Assembly (NCBI RefSeq): GCF_902506065.1
Contig: NZ_LR732912.1
Span: forward strand, 3,687,406-3,751,405
Length of the DNA stretch: 64,000 nucleotides
Reading direction: 5' to 3'
From: Arthrobacter sp. 9V
GTDB taxonomy: Bacteria > Actinomycetota > Actinomycetes > Actinomycetales > Micrococcaceae
Shown: piece after piece, positions 50,523 to 59,742 of the stretch
How the letters are laid out: the number at the start of each line of letters is the position of its first letter
Numbering within the stretch: position 1 is the stretch's first letter
The notes under the pieces: model-generated
What the model saw: the letters and a program-made list of their open reading frames with translations, nothing else
What the model was told of the DNA's origin: nothing
Database searches by the model: none
Translations under genes and position numbers: made by a program

Positions 50523-51802
50523 GCGCTGGCTCCTTGGTCTTGGGCGCCGTTGGCGCTCCTTTGATGATTCACGCGATGGGGTTGTTGACTCACGGCACGG
50601 GGATCGACGACGGCGGCGGCCTGAAGTTCCGAAGGCACGGTTGCAGCGGAAGGCGGCAGGCCGGCGTCGTCATCCTGGCCTTCCATCTCCGGCAGGCGGA
50701 CAGTGAACGTTGACCCTTGGCCGGGCTGCGACCACACGGTCACCTCTCCGCCGTGGTTGGAGACTACGTGCTTAACGATGCTGAGGCCAAGGCCCGTGCC
50801 GCCGGTGTGACGGGAGCGTGCAGCGTCCACGCGGTAAAAGCGTTCGAACACCCGCTCCTGGTCCTCCGGGGTGAGGCCTTCGCCTTGGTCTGTCACAGAG
50901 ATGGCCACCACGCCCTCCCGCGTCCGGACGCCAACACCCACGCGGGTGTTTTCCGGCGAATAGCGGATGGCGTTGTCTATCAGGTTGCGCAGGGCTGTGA
51001 CCAGTAGGTCCCGGTCCCCGAACACCAGGGAATCCGAATGGCCACCCACCACGATCTGGATGTTCTTGCTCTCCGCCGGCAGCTGCGAGCGATCCACGGC
51101 CTCAGTGATCACGGTGTTGATATCCACCGGGAGACCCTGCTGGGCAACATTGGCGCCCTGCAGCCGGGAAAGTTCAATGATGTCCTGAACCAGGGCTGCC
51201 AATCGACCGGATTCTTTATGCATGCGCTTGGCGAACCGGCGCACCGCTTCTTCGTCATCGGGCGAGGCTTCGAGGGCCTCGGCCAGGAGCGAGATGGCAC
51301 CCACGGGGGTCTTGAGTTCGTGGGAAACGTTGGCCACGAAGTCGTTCCGGATCTCCTCGGTGCGGGTGATTTCGGTACGGTCATCGGCCAGGAGCACAAT
51401 GTATTCCCACCCAAGCATGGCTGCCCGGACCTGGACCACAATGGTGCCTTTGCCCAGCGGGCCACGCGGGAGTTCGTATTGCTCCTCAAGGATCACGCCG
51501 TCGCGGCGAACCTTGGCGGTCATATCCAGGAGCTGTTTGTGGACCACGGTGTGCCCGCGCACCAGTCCGTACGCATAGGCCGCGGGACTTGCCCGGACCA
51601 CGCCGTCGATCGCGTCCACCACTACAAACGCACGCCCGACGACGGACAGCACCTCCGCGGCGCCCTCAGGAAGCAGTGGTTCGCTCACGTCCAGATCCAC
51701 GATGCTGCGTTGCCGCTCACTGATCCTGAAAGCGAGCATGCCAAGGACGCCCAACGACAGGCCTACCAGGCCAGCGACGACACCTATGAGCAATGGATCC
51801 AC
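50519..51802 (-). CDS. senX3: Sensor histidine kinase SenX3
   Basis: 427 residues: N-terminal membrane segment LLIGVVAGLVGLSLGVLGML (possibly a hairpin), a PAS-like region, H box DFVANVSHELKTPVGAISLL, N box ALRNLIDNAIRYSPENTR, and the G boxes VTDQGEGLTPEDQERVFERF and HTGGTGLGLSIVKHV. Cognate kinase of RegX3 in Pho regulation. The C-terminal ~45 residues are a low-complexity Ala/Gln-rich tail. Confidence 0.94.
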   Translation of the reverse strand: MDPLLIGVVAGLVGLSLGVLGMLAFRISERQRSIVDLDVSEPLLPEGAAEVLSVVGRAFVVVDAIDGVVRASPAAYAYGLVRGHTVVHKQLLDMTAKVRRDGVILEEQYELPRGPLGKGTIVVQVRAAMLGWEYIVLLADDRTEITRTEEIRNDFVANVSHELKTPVGAISLLAEALEASPDDEEAVRRFAKRMHKESGRLAALVQDIIELSRLQGANVAQQGLPVDINTVITEAVDRSQLPAESKNIQIVVGGHSDSLVFGDRDLLVTALRNLIDNAIRYSPENTRVGVGVRTREGVVAISVTDQGEGLTPEDQERVFERFYRVDAARSRHTGGTGLGLSIVKHVVSNHGGEVTVWSQPGQGSTFTVRLPEMEGQDDDAGLPPSAATVPSELQAAAVVDPRAVSQQPHRVNHQRSANGAQDQGASA

Positions 51803-51992
51803 GTGTCCAGCTTATGCTGTGGAAACACGGCCAAGGAGTGATCCGGCTCCAAACGCGGACGGTTCAACTAACGTTCATCTAAAGGTGCCGAACCGTTCAC
51901 TGGCCCCTGACACAGTTACTGGTTGGACTGTCAATGGTTTTGAAATCCGTGGCCCCGCATGGGAACAGGATTTCCAAGGAAAGGACGCCTTA

Positions 51993-52646
51993 GTGCGCAA
52001 GGTTTTTCAGGAGGAGCTCACCCAGGTAGGTGACGACCTCATCGAGATCTCCAAGCTGGTTCACGAAGCAATCACGAAGGCTACTACTTCCTTCGAAGGC
52101 GCTGACGTGGATCTTGCCCAGGACGTCATCGCAGCAGATGCCCGAATCGACTTTCTGCAGAACAGCCTCGACGAGCGTGCCATCGACATCCTTGCATTGC
52201 AGGGCCCCGTGGCAAGCGATCTTCGCATGATTGTTGGCTCACTGCGCATGAGTGCATCGCTGGAGCGCATGGGCGATCTCGCCCGCCACGTTGCCCAGCT
52301 GGCACGCCTGCGCTACCCGGCCACGGTGATTCCCGCATCTCTGACCCAGACCTTCAAAGCCATGGCCCAGCATGACATCGAGATCACCGCGAAGGTCATT
52401 GAACTCCTGGAGACCCGCGATCTTGAGGTTGCCCGCGACATCCTCAAGATCAACATCGCCGTGGACGACCTCCACCTCAGCGTCTTCAAGGCGATCGCCT
52501 CCCCCGAGTGGAGCGAAAGCCCTTCCACCACCGTGGACGTGGCCTTGGCCAGCCGCTACTTCGAGCGCTTCGCCGATCACGGCGTCTCCGTTGCCCGCAA
52601 GGTCACCTACCTGGTGACGGGCGAATGGCAGCCCGAAGGCTTCTAG
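51993..52646 (+). CDS. phoU: Phosphate signalling protein PhoU
   Basis: 217-residue all-helical protein with two PhoU repeats that couples the Pst transporter to the SenX3 kinase. N-terminal MRKVFQEELTQVGDDLIEIS; repeat motifs LDERAIDILALQGPVASDLR, SASLERMGDLARHVAQLARL and SRYFERFADHGVSVARKVTY. The GTG at 51993 has AAAGGA 7 bp upstream. The frame is open to 51702 but would overlap the senX3 start. Confidence 0.95.
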   Translation: MRKVFQEELTQVGDDLIEISKLVHEAITKATTSFEGADVDLAQDVIAADARIDFLQNSLDERAIDILALQGPVASDLRMIVGSLRMSASLERMGDLARHVAQLARLRYPATVIPASLTQTFKAMAQHDIEITAKVIELLETRDLEVARDILKINIAVDDLHLSVFKAIASPEWSESPSTTVDVALASRYFERFADHGVSVARKVTYLVTGEWQPEGF

Positions 52647-52662
52647 TCCTACAGCATTAACC

Positions 52663-52959
52663 ACGACGGCGGCCGGTCACCTCAGGTCTTGGGTTCTAGC
52701 GGTCGTTGCAACACCCTAGATTTTTGGGAGTTGCAACGACCGTGCCGCATTTAAGCGATGTTTCCTCGGAGTCCCGGAAGTTTGCGAGATCTACCCCTGA
52801 GCAGAGGGAGGCTACGTCGCCCAGGAACTCAACGGCCGCCCACGCAAAACGCTCGACTGGGATACCCCAGCCGAGCGTCTGCGTGATCTACTAATGACCA
52901 CATAACACCAGCAGTGTTGCAACGACCACTAGAAACCGCCGGTGACCGGCCGCCGTCGT
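52663..52959. terminator. Split inverted repeat: arms of a former bidirectional terminator
   Basis: ACGACGGCGGCCGGTCACC (52663-52681) is the exact reverse complement of 52941-52959. The arms lie between the convergent phoU and gpmA genes and are now separated by about 260 bp containing an IS30 relic. Each arm pair would form a strong GC hairpin if adjacent. Confidence 0.7.
52694..52934 (+). mobile_element. Internally deleted IS30-family element
   Basis: Ends TTCTAGCGGTCGTTGCAACA (52694 on) and TGTTGCAACGACCACTAGAA (to 52934) are inverted copies with one mismatch. Just inside the right end lies the C-terminus of an IS30 transposase, ELNGRPRKTLDWDTPAERL then RDLLMTT, with its TAA at 52903. Most of the transposase is missing. 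A second GTTGCAACGACC copy at 52731-52742 faces the left end. Confidence 0.8.
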
Positions 52960-52974
52960 AGATGTACTTAAGCG

Positions 52975-53721
52975 TTATTTCTTGCCCTGGTTGGCCACCG
53001 CGAGTATGGCCTGGGCTGCGGCGTCGGGATCCAAGTAGGTTCCACCGGGGTTGATCGGCTGGAAGTCCTCGTCCAGTTCGTACACCAGCGGGATGCCCGT
53101 GGGGATGTTGAGCCCGGCAATGGCGTCGTCGCTGATGCCGTCCAGGTGCTTCACCAGCGCGCGCAGGGAGTTACCGTGGGCGGTGACCAGGACGGTCTTG
53201 CCGGCCTTGAGGTCTTCCTTGATGTCCGATTCCCAGTAAGGGAGCAGGCGGACCAGGACGTCTTTGAGGCACTCGGTGCGCGGCAGTGCATCGCCCAGGT
53301 CCTTGTAGCGGACATCGTGTGCCTGGGAGAACTCGCTGTCGTCGGACAGGGGCGGCGGCGGGGTGTCGTAGCTGCGGCGCCATTCCATGAACTGCTCTTC
53401 GCCGAACTCGGCCAGGGTCTGGGCCTTGTCCTTGCCCTGCAACGCGCCGTAGTGGCGTTCGTTGAGGCGCCAGTCGCGCTTGACCGGGATCCAGCCACGG
53501 TCGGCCTTGTCCAGTGCCATGTTGGCGGTGTTGATGGCGCGCTTCAGGAGTGAGGTGTAGAGGACGTCCGGGAGGATGTCATTCTCAACCAGGAGCTCTC
53601 CACCGCGCACTGCTTCTTGGCGGCCTTGATCGTTCAGGTCAACGTCCACCCAACCGGTGAACAGGTTCTTGGCGTTCCATTCGCTGTGGCCATGGCGCAG
53701 CAGAATCAGCTTGTAAGTCAT
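52975..53721 (-). CDS. gpmA: 2,3-bisphosphoglycerate-dependent phosphoglycerate mutase
   Basis: 248-residue glycolytic enzyme interconverting 3- and 2-phosphoglycerate through a phosphohistidine. Catalytic signature LILLRHGHSEWNAKNLFTGW near the N-terminus, RRSYDTPPPPLSDDSEFSQA, and the second His in VLVTAHGNSLRALVKHLDGI. The ATG at 53721 gives the standard length and has AGGA 8 bp upstream; an ATG at 53730 is also in frame. Confidence 0.95.
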   Translation of the reverse strand: MTYKLILLRHGHSEWNAKNLFTGWVDVDLNDQGRQEAVRGGELLVENDILPDVLYTSLLKRAINTANMALDKADRGWIPVKRDWRLNERHYGALQGKDKAQTLAEFGEEQFMEWRRSYDTPPPPLSDDSEFSQAHDVRYKDLGDALPRTECLKDVLVRLLPYWESDIKEDLKAGKTVLVTAHGNSLRALVKHLDGISDDAIAGLNIPTGIPLVYELDEDFQPINPGGTYLDPDAAAQAILAVANQGKK

Positions 53722-53794
53722 GGTTTTCATCCTAGCTGAGCAGTTACGTGCCCTGCCCGGCGTTACGAAGAGCAACGCGGGATAAGGTGGGGCC

Positions 53795-54616
53795 GTGGTG
53801 CAAAAAGCGGAACGGGTGGGCTCTCCCCGGAGTCGGGGCGGGAAGCCCGTTGGCAACATCACCCGCGGCACCACCAACCCCAACCGGATGCGCCGCCTGG
53901 ACCGGTGGCTTGCCGGGCCGCAGGCGTGGCGGCTGCGCACCGCCGTCGACCCCCTTGTGGTGGACCTGGGCTATGGCGCCTCGCCCACCACCGCGGTGGA
54001 GCTTTTCGAACGGCTGCAGGCCGTGCGGCCGGATGTCCGGGTCTGCGGGGTTGAGATTGAACCGGAGCGCGTGCGGGCAGCCAAGGCCCTCGAAAGGCCC
54101 GGGCTCAGCTTTCACCTGGGCGGTTTCGAGGTTCCCGTTCCCGGTGACCCGGTGTTGGTGCGGGCCTTCAATGTGCTGCGGCAATATGAAGAATCGGACG
54201 TCGCCGGGATCTGGCAGCTGGTGCAGTCACGGTTGGCGCCCGGCGGTTTGTTCATTGATGGCACCTGCGACGAAATCGGGCGTCGCGTAACGTGGGTCGC
54301 CTTGGACGCCGAGCGCCCTCTAAGCCTCAGTTTTTCCGTGCGGTTCGGCAGTTTTGAGTTGCCATCCGAGGTGGCGGAGCGGCTCCCCAAGGCTCTTATT
54401 CACCGGAACGTACCGGGAGAACCGATCCATGCGTTCCTGCAGGCCATGGACAAAGCGTGGCTGGAAGCGGCGCCCCTGGCTTCGTTCGGAAACCGGCAAC
54501 GCTGGACGGGTATGTGCCGGTCACTGCGCGACGCCGGGTGGCCGCTTCAGGATGGTCCGGCGAGGTGGCGGTTGGGTGAAGTGACGGTGGCGTGGGACGC
54601 GGTGGCGCCCCGCTGA
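53795..54616 (+). CDS. Class I SAM-dependent methyltransferase-like protein
   Basis: 273 residues with a Rossmann methyltransferase core: VVDLGYGASPTTAVELFERL (motif I), VRVCGVEIEPERVRAAKALE (motif II) and LAPGGLFIDGTCDEIGRRV. The start is a GTG at 53795 (or 53798). Divergent from gpmA. Substrate unknown; the family is widespread in actinobacteria next to gpm. Confidence 0.8.
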   Translation: MVQKAERVGSPRSRGGKPVGNITRGTTNPNRMRRLDRWLAGPQAWRLRTAVDPLVVDLGYGASPTTAVELFERLQAVRPDVRVCGVEIEPERVRAAKALERPGLSFHLGGFEVPVPGDPVLVRAFNVLRQYEESDVAGIWQLVQSRLAPGGLFIDGTCDEIGRRVTWVALDAERPLSLSFSVRFGSFELPSEVAERLPKALIHRNVPGEPIHAFLQAMDKAWLEAAPLASFGNRQRWTGMCRSLRDAGWPLQDGPARWRLGEVTVAWDAVAPR

Positions 54617-54633
54617 TTCACCAGGAGTGCTGG

Positions 54634-54975
54634 CTACCAGGGACCGTACGGGCCCACATTGCGGTTGCCTCCGCTGCCGGCCTCACGGAGAGCGGGACGG
54701 ACATCAGCCAGGTAGACGCACGCCGCGGTGACAGCAGCGATGCCGAACAACCCGATGCCGCTGCCACCTGTGAGGACAGTCAGCCCGCCGATCGCAAGCG
54801 CCACACCGGTCAGCGCAAGCCAGAACGTCTTGGTGCGCTTGGAGGCCGCCACGAAAAGCGTCGGCTTGTGCCGCAAGCAGTCCGCGAAGGCCCACAGTTC
54901 CAGGGCAAGTGCCACCAGGCCAAGGATCCAGTAAACCCCGCTGGTAACAGTAGCGATCAAAATTTTTCCGTCCAC
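54634..54975 (-). CDS. DUF2516-family membrane protein
   Basis: 113 residues with three probable membrane segments (VYWILGLVALALELWAFADC, KTFWLALTGVALAIGGLTVL and GLFGIAAVTAACVYLADVRP). Resembles the actinobacterial DUF2516 family of unknown function. It follows the cystathionine gamma-synthase gene by 10 bp upstream in transcript order reversed: that gene stops at 54986, so the two are likely cotranscribed. Confidence 0.82.
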   Translation of the reverse strand: MDGKILIATVTSGVYWILGLVALALELWAFADCLRHKPTLFVAASKRTKTFWLALTGVALAIGGLTVLTGGSGIGLFGIAAVTAACVYLADVRPALREAGSGGNRNVGPYGPW

Positions 54976-54985
54976 GCCCTTTAGC

Positions 54986-56170
54986 CTAGCCGTCCAGCGA
55001 CTTCAGCGCTTGCTCAAGGTCGGACCAGAGGTCTTCCACGTTCTCGATCCCCACGCTCAACCGGACCAGATTTTCCGGAACGCTGAGCGGCTCAGCCGTG
55101 TGCCGGCGTCGGCGTTCAATCAGGGACTCAACTCCGCCAAGGGATGTTGCAGGCAGCCAAAGCTGCAGGGCCCGGACCAGCTCGTCCGCGGCATCGGCGC
55201 CGCTGCGCTGTTCGTCGCCGGCGATCTGGATGCAGAGGATGGATCCGAAGCCCTTCATCTGTACCTTGGCGCGCTCATGCCCGGGATCGGTGGGGAGGCC
55301 CGGGTAGCGGATGGTCTCCACGCGCGGGTGGGCGCTGAGGCGTTCGGCGAGGGTTGCCGCTGATGCCTGCGAGCGCTCAATCCTCAGCGCAAGGGTGCGG
55401 AGGCCGCGCAGCGCCAGCCAGGCCTCGAACGGCCCGGCGATGCCGCCGTGGATGATGCGGTGGTGCAGGAGCTTGGCGCGCAGTTCCGGGTTGGACGTGA
55501 CAAGGGCGCCGAGGACTACGTCCGAATGCCCTGCCAGGTACTTGGTCACCGAGTGAAGAACGACGTCGGACCCCAGGCTGAGGGGTTGCTGCACCAAAGG
55601 CGTGGAAAAGGTATTGTCCGTGACCACGATTGCCCCCACTGCGTGCGCGGCCTCGGTGAGGGCCCGCACGTCGGCGATGCCGAGCATGGGGTTGGTGGGG
55701 CTTTCGAGCCAGAGCAGGTCTGCCTTCTTGCCGTTCCCGGGACCGATGAGGGCTTTCACGGCGTCCGTGTCCGTGATGTCCACGGTGCGCAGTTCCAGGA
55801 AACCTTTCTCCGCCAGTTCGGTGGCCATGACCAGGGAGCCTGCGTAACTGTGGGATGGCATCACCACCACACCCCCGGCGGGAACCAGGGATAAGGCCGA
55901 GCTGACTGCTGCCAGTCCGGAGGCATAGAGCAGGCCCGGCAGGGTGGCACCTTCGAGTTTTGCCAGTGCATCCTCGAAGGGGTCCCAGGTGGGGTTTGCG
56001 TATCGACCGTAACCGCGGTCTCCATCGCCCAATGAACCTGTTCCGAAGTATGTGGAGGACAGGACGATGGGCGGATTTACGGGTTCGTCGTGGGCGCGGT
56101 CGGGGCGGCCGGCTGCAACTACGACGGTTTCCGGAGACAAATCGGCGGCGTGCTGATCGGAAAGGCTCAT
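54986..56170 (-). CDS. Cystathionine gamma-synthase family PLP enzyme
   Basis: 394-residue Cys/Met-metabolism transsulfuration enzyme. Seen: NPPIVLSSTYFGTG, YGRYANPTWDPFEDALAKLE, PLP-lysine in LHSVTKYLAGHSDVVLGALV, and SLGGVESLIERRRRHTAE near the C-terminus. The ATG at 56170 begins at a short Ser/Asp-rich leader; the frame is open further to 56389 but would run into tmk. It could be a synthase or a gamma-lyase. Confidence 0.9.
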   Translation of the reverse strand: MSLSDQHAADLSPETVVVAAGRPDRAHDEPVNPPIVLSSTYFGTGSLGDGDRGYGRYANPTWDPFEDALAKLEGATLPGLLYASGLAAVSSALSLVPAGGVVVMPSHSYAGSLVMATELAEKGFLELRTVDITDTDAVKALIGPGNGKKADLLWLESPTNPMLGIADVRALTEAAHAVGAIVVTDNTFSTPLVQQPLSLGSDVVLHSVTKYLAGHSDVVLGALVTSNPELRAKLLHHRIIHGGIAGPFEAWLALRGLRTLALRIERSQASAATLAERLSAHPRVETIRYPGLPTDPGHERAKVQMKGFGSILCIQIAGDEQRSGADAADELVRALQLWLPATSLGGVESLIERRRRHTAEPLSVPENLVRLSVGIENVEDLWSDLEQALKSLDG

Positions 56171-56243
56171 GGTTTCAGCGTAGCGGCGGGCAACGCTGTG
56201 GATAAAAGCCGTCTCGTATGCCGGTGATCGGTAGGCTAGTCCA

Positions 56244-56933
56244 GTGAGTATTAAGAGCCCAGGCCTTTTCATCGCCTTCGAAGGCGGGGACGGAGCGGGC
56301 AAGTCCACCCAGGCCGCCCGGCTCTCTGACGCGCTTGAGTCGCGGGGGCTCTCCGTTCTGCGCACCCGCGAACCCGGCGGCACCCCCATCGGGGAGAAAT
56401 TGCGTTCCCTGGTCCTGGACCACGGTCACGGAACGATCGATCCCCGCACTGAAGCCCTCATGTTTGCAGCGGCCCGTGCTGCCCATGCGGGTCAGGTGAT
56501 CCGGCCCGCACTCGCTGACGGAACCGTGGTCATCACGGACCGCTATATCGACTCGTCGGTCGCCTATCAAGGTGCCGGGCGCGGTCTCGGCGCCGAAGGT
56601 GTTTTGTCACTCAACGAATGGGCCACCGAAGGCCTCCATCCGGACCTGACTGTACTGCTCGACGTCGACCCCTCCGATGGCCGGCAGCGGCGGACCGCCG
56701 GGGACGCAACCGAGGACCGGCTGGAGTCCGAGCCGGACGATTTTCATGCCGCCATCCGGCACGCTTTCCTGGATCTCGCAGCGGCTGCGCCTTCCAGCTA
56801 TTTAGTGCTGCCCGCCAATGCCGAAGTTGAAACCTTGGCCGCCCGGATCCTGGAGCGGGTGGAGTCGCTGATCGCTGCCAGCAGCGTGCCTGCGCCTCTG
56901 GACGGCGAAACTGTTGTGGGCGACCACCCGTGA
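56244..56933 (+). CDS. tmk: Thymidylate kinase
   Basis: 229-residue dTMP kinase. P-loop FEGGDGAGKSTQAARLSDAL, DR motif TVVITDRYIDSSVAYQGAGR, lid region VDPSDGRQRRTAGDATEDRL. GTG start at 56244. Its stop overlaps the holB start (GTGA), so nucleotide supply and clamp-loader genes are coupled, as is common. Confidence 0.95.
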   Translation: MSIKSPGLFIAFEGGDGAGKSTQAARLSDALESRGLSVLRTREPGGTPIGEKLRSLVLDHGHGTIDPRTEALMFAAARAAHAGQVIRPALADGTVVITDRYIDSSVAYQGAGRGLGAEGVLSLNEWATEGLHPDLTVLLDVDPSDGRQRRTAGDATEDRLESEPDDFHAAIRHAFLDLAAAAPSSYLVLPANAEVETLAARILERVESLIAASSVPAPLDGETVVGDHP

Positions 56934-58081
56934 GCGTCTGGGACGACCTCCAAGGGCAGGATCCCGTGGTTGCCCAGCTCAAGCAGGCTGCACAGGGCGA
57001 CAGCGGCCTGACCCATGCATGGCTCTTCACGGGCCCCCCGGGATCGGGCCGTTCAAATGCAGCCAAGGCTTTCGCGGCCGCCTTGAACTGCGAGCAGGAC
57101 GACGTCACCATGCGCGGCTGCGGGCAGTGCGCGGCGTGCCACACGATCCTCGGTGAGACCCACTCCGATGTGACGTTCGTGCGTACCGAAAAGGTCACCA
57201 TCACCATTGATGAAGCCCGTGAGCTGGTCTCCAAGGCAGGTGATCGGCCTGCCACGGGACGGTGGCGGATCATCGTGGTGGAGGACGCTGACCGCATGGC
57301 CGAGCGCACCACCAACGTGTTGCTGAAGGCCATTGAGGAACCCACCCCCAGGACCATCTGGATGCTGTGCGCCCCCTCCCCTGCCGATGTCCTGGTCACC
57401 ATCCGTTCCCGATGCCGCCCGGTGAGCTTGCGGCTGCCGCCGGCTTCGGACGTCGCTGACCTCTTGGTGAGGCGCGACGGCGTCGAACGTGGCCTCGCCG
57501 ACCGCGCGGCCCGGGCTGCGCAAAGCCATATAGGGATCGCACGCCGGTTGGCGCGGGACGCCGATGCGCGGCAACGCCGAATGGACACTGTCCGGATACC
57601 GCTTGGCCTTCGCGGCGTCACCGCGGCAGTGATGATGGCCGAGAAATTGGTCAAGATTGCTACCGAGGAAGCCAACAGCTCAAACGACGAACGCGACGCT
57701 GCCGAAAAGATCGCACTGCTGGCGAGCCTGGGGGCTCCCGAATCCGGCACGCTGCCGCCCTCCATGCGCAGCCAGGTCAAGCAACTTGAAGACGACCAAA
57801 AGCGGCGTGCCAAGCGTTCCATCACTGACTCTTTGGACCGCACGCTGACGGATCTGTTGTCCTTCTATAGGGACGTCCTGATCATTCAATTGGGGAACGC
57901 AGTGGAACTGGTCAACGTTGAGCTCAAGAGCGAACTGGAAGAATACGCAGGCCATTCAACGCCGGAAACTACCCTGGCCCGAATGGACGCCATCAACAAA
58001 GCCCGTGTCCGAATTACCACCACCAACGTGGCACCGTTGTTGGCGGTTGAGTCCATGGCCACAAGCCTCATCCAGCAATAG
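56930..58081 (+). CDS. holB: DNA polymerase III delta' subunit
   Basis: 383-residue clamp-loader subunit. The P-loop is degenerate, FTGPPGSGRSNAAKAFAAAL, with Arg in place of the catalytic Lys, as expected for a delta' subunit that does not hydrolyse ATP. Zinc-module cysteines are present (MRGCGQCAACHTI plus an earlier Cys), and the SRC motif is in VTIRSRCRPVSLRL. GTG start overlapping tmk. Confidence 0.94.
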   Translation: MSVWDDLQGQDPVVAQLKQAAQGDSGLTHAWLFTGPPGSGRSNAAKAFAAALNCEQDDVTMRGCGQCAACHTILGETHSDVTFVRTEKVTITIDEARELVSKAGDRPATGRWRIIVVEDADRMAERTTNVLLKAIEEPTPRTIWMLCAPSPADVLVTIRSRCRPVSLRLPPASDVADLLVRRDGVERGLADRAARAAQSHIGIARRLARDADARQRRMDTVRIPLGLRGVTAAVMMAEKLVKIATEEANSSNDERDAAEKIALLASLGAPESGTLPPSMRSQVKQLEDDQKRRAKRSITDSLDRTLTDLLSFYRDVLIIQLGNAVELVNVELKSELEEYAGHSTPETTLARMDAINKARVRITTTNVAPLLAVESMATSLIQQ

Positions 58082-58089
58082 GAGAATGC

Positions 58090-59742
58090 ATGAAGTCCGC
58101 ACACCGCCGGTCCGCCGGTGCCCCTCCACGGGACCGGTCTGCCCAGGTTGCTGCGGGCGGTGGTTCGGCGAACCCGGGTGCAGGAGGGCGCAGTTTTGCA
58201 GGCGGCAAGCCTCGCCGTGGGTTTGCGGCGATATGCGTTGCGCTTGCGTCCATGCTGGTCCTGAGCGCGTGCACCGTGCCGTTCCTGCCGGCTCCAACAG
58301 CCAAGCCCTCCACCAGCACGGTGGATCCGTCCATAGCTGCTTCAGCTCCTGAGGGCCTGGAGAAGTACTACTCGCAGCCGGTGGAGTGGACCTCGTGTGA
58401 GGACGGCTTCCACTGCGGCAAAGTCCAAGTGCCCAAGGACTACGCCAATCCGGCGGCCGGGGACATCACGCTTTCCGTGATCAAGTTGCCCAGCACCGGC
58501 AACAAGCAAGGGTCCATCCTGGTAAACCCCGGCGGACCAGGTGGTTCCGGCGTGGACTTCGTCAAGGACGCCGGCAACACCCACTTCACCGAGAAGCTGC
58601 GTGCCAACTACGATGTTGTCGGTTTTGATCCCAGGGGTGTAGGTCGCTCCGCTCCGGTCACCTGCATGACCGACGCCGAACGTGACGCCGCCCGCGAAAA
58701 AGTGTTCCGCAAGAACACTGACGAGGGATTGGCTGCCGCCCTTGCCTTCAATAAGTCATTCGCGGATCAGTGCGCCCAACAAACCGGTGATGTTCTGGGG
58801 CAAATCGACACTGTGAGCGCAGCGAAGGATCTGGACGTCCTGCGCGCGGTGTCCAACGATGCCAAGCTCAATTACCTGGGCTTCTCCTACGGCACGTTCC
58901 TGGGTTCCACCTATGCTTCGCTCTTCCCGGACAATGTAGGCCGGGTGGTACTTGACGGCGCCGTGGACCCTGCCATCAGCAACGAAGAACTGACGGCGGG
59001 CCAAGCGGTTGCGTTCGAAAAAGCCCTGCACACCTACGTGGCCAGCTGCCAACGGCAACAACAATGCCCCCTGAGTGGCTCCACGGATAACGGTGTCCAG
59101 GAGATCAGGGATCTCATTACCGCCGTGGACCAGAACCCCCAGACGGCCAAGGACGGCAGGCTGGTTACCGCAAACGACTTCGTCAACGGCCTCATCCTGC
59201 CCCTCTACAACGACCAAAGCTGGCCGGCCCTGACCCAAGCGCTGGACAGCGCCTTCTCCGGTGATGTGTCCCAGATGATGCGGTTGGCCGATCTTGGCGC
59301 CGACCGCGAACCTAACGGCACCTACAGCTCCAACTCCGCCTTCGCGTTCCAGGCCATCAACTGCCTGGACTACCCCATGGTCACAGACACCGCAGAGATG
59401 CGGGCCGAGGAAGTCCGCCTCATGCAGGAATCCCCCACCTTCGGCGCGTTCTTTGCCTATGGCGGCGTCACCTGCAAAGACTGGCCCTACCCGAGCAAAC
59501 GCACCCCGGCACCGGTGAAATACAACGGTTCGGCCCCCATTGTGGTGGTGGGCACCACCGGGGACCCGGCGACTCCCCTCCAGTGGTCCCAATCGCTCCG
59601 TAAACAGTTGGAGAACGCCTCCCTCGTCACGTGGGAAGGCGAGGGGCACACAGCCTACGGCCGCGCGAACTCGTGCGTCAGCACCGCCGTCGACGACTAC
59701 TTTGTTGATGGCAAAGTGCCGCAGGACGGTCTCAAGTGCTAA
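58090..59742 (+). CDS. Alpha/beta-hydrolase lipoprotein, tripeptidyl-aminopeptidase type
   Basis: 550 residues. Exported: after a long basic N-terminus, FAAICVALASMLVLSAC gives a lipobox with Cys near residue 61. Catalytic Ser in LGFSYGTFLGSTYASLFPDN near residue 263, Asp in VVVGTTGDPATPLQWSQ, His in GEGHTAYGRANSC. The C-terminal TAP-like domain is present. Probably releases short peptides at the cell surface. Nine bp after holB. Confidence 0.88.
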   Translation: MKSAHRRSAGAPPRDRSAQVAAGGGSANPGAGGRSFAGGKPRRGFAAICVALASMLVLSACTVPFLPAPTAKPSTSTVDPSIAASAPEGLEKYYSQPVEWTSCEDGFHCGKVQVPKDYANPAAGDITLSVIKLPSTGNKQGSILVNPGGPGGSGVDFVKDAGNTHFTEKLRANYDVVGFDPRGVGRSAPVTCMTDAERDAAREKVFRKNTDEGLAAALAFNKSFADQCAQQTGDVLGQIDTVSAAKDLDVLRAVSNDAKLNYLGFSYGTFLGSTYASLFPDNVGRVVLDGAVDPAISNEELTAGQAVAFEKALHTYVASCQRQQQCPLSGSTDNGVQEIRDLITAVDQNPQTAKDGRLVTANDFVNGLILPLYNDQSWPALTQALDSAFSGDVSQMMRLADLGADREPNGTYSSNSAFAFQAINCLDYPMVTDTAEMRAEEVRLMQESPTFGAFFAYGGVTCKDWPYPSKRTPAPVKYNGSAPIVVVGTTGDPATPLQWSQSLRKQLENASLVTWEGEGHTAYGRANSCVSTAVDDYFVDGKVPQDGLKC

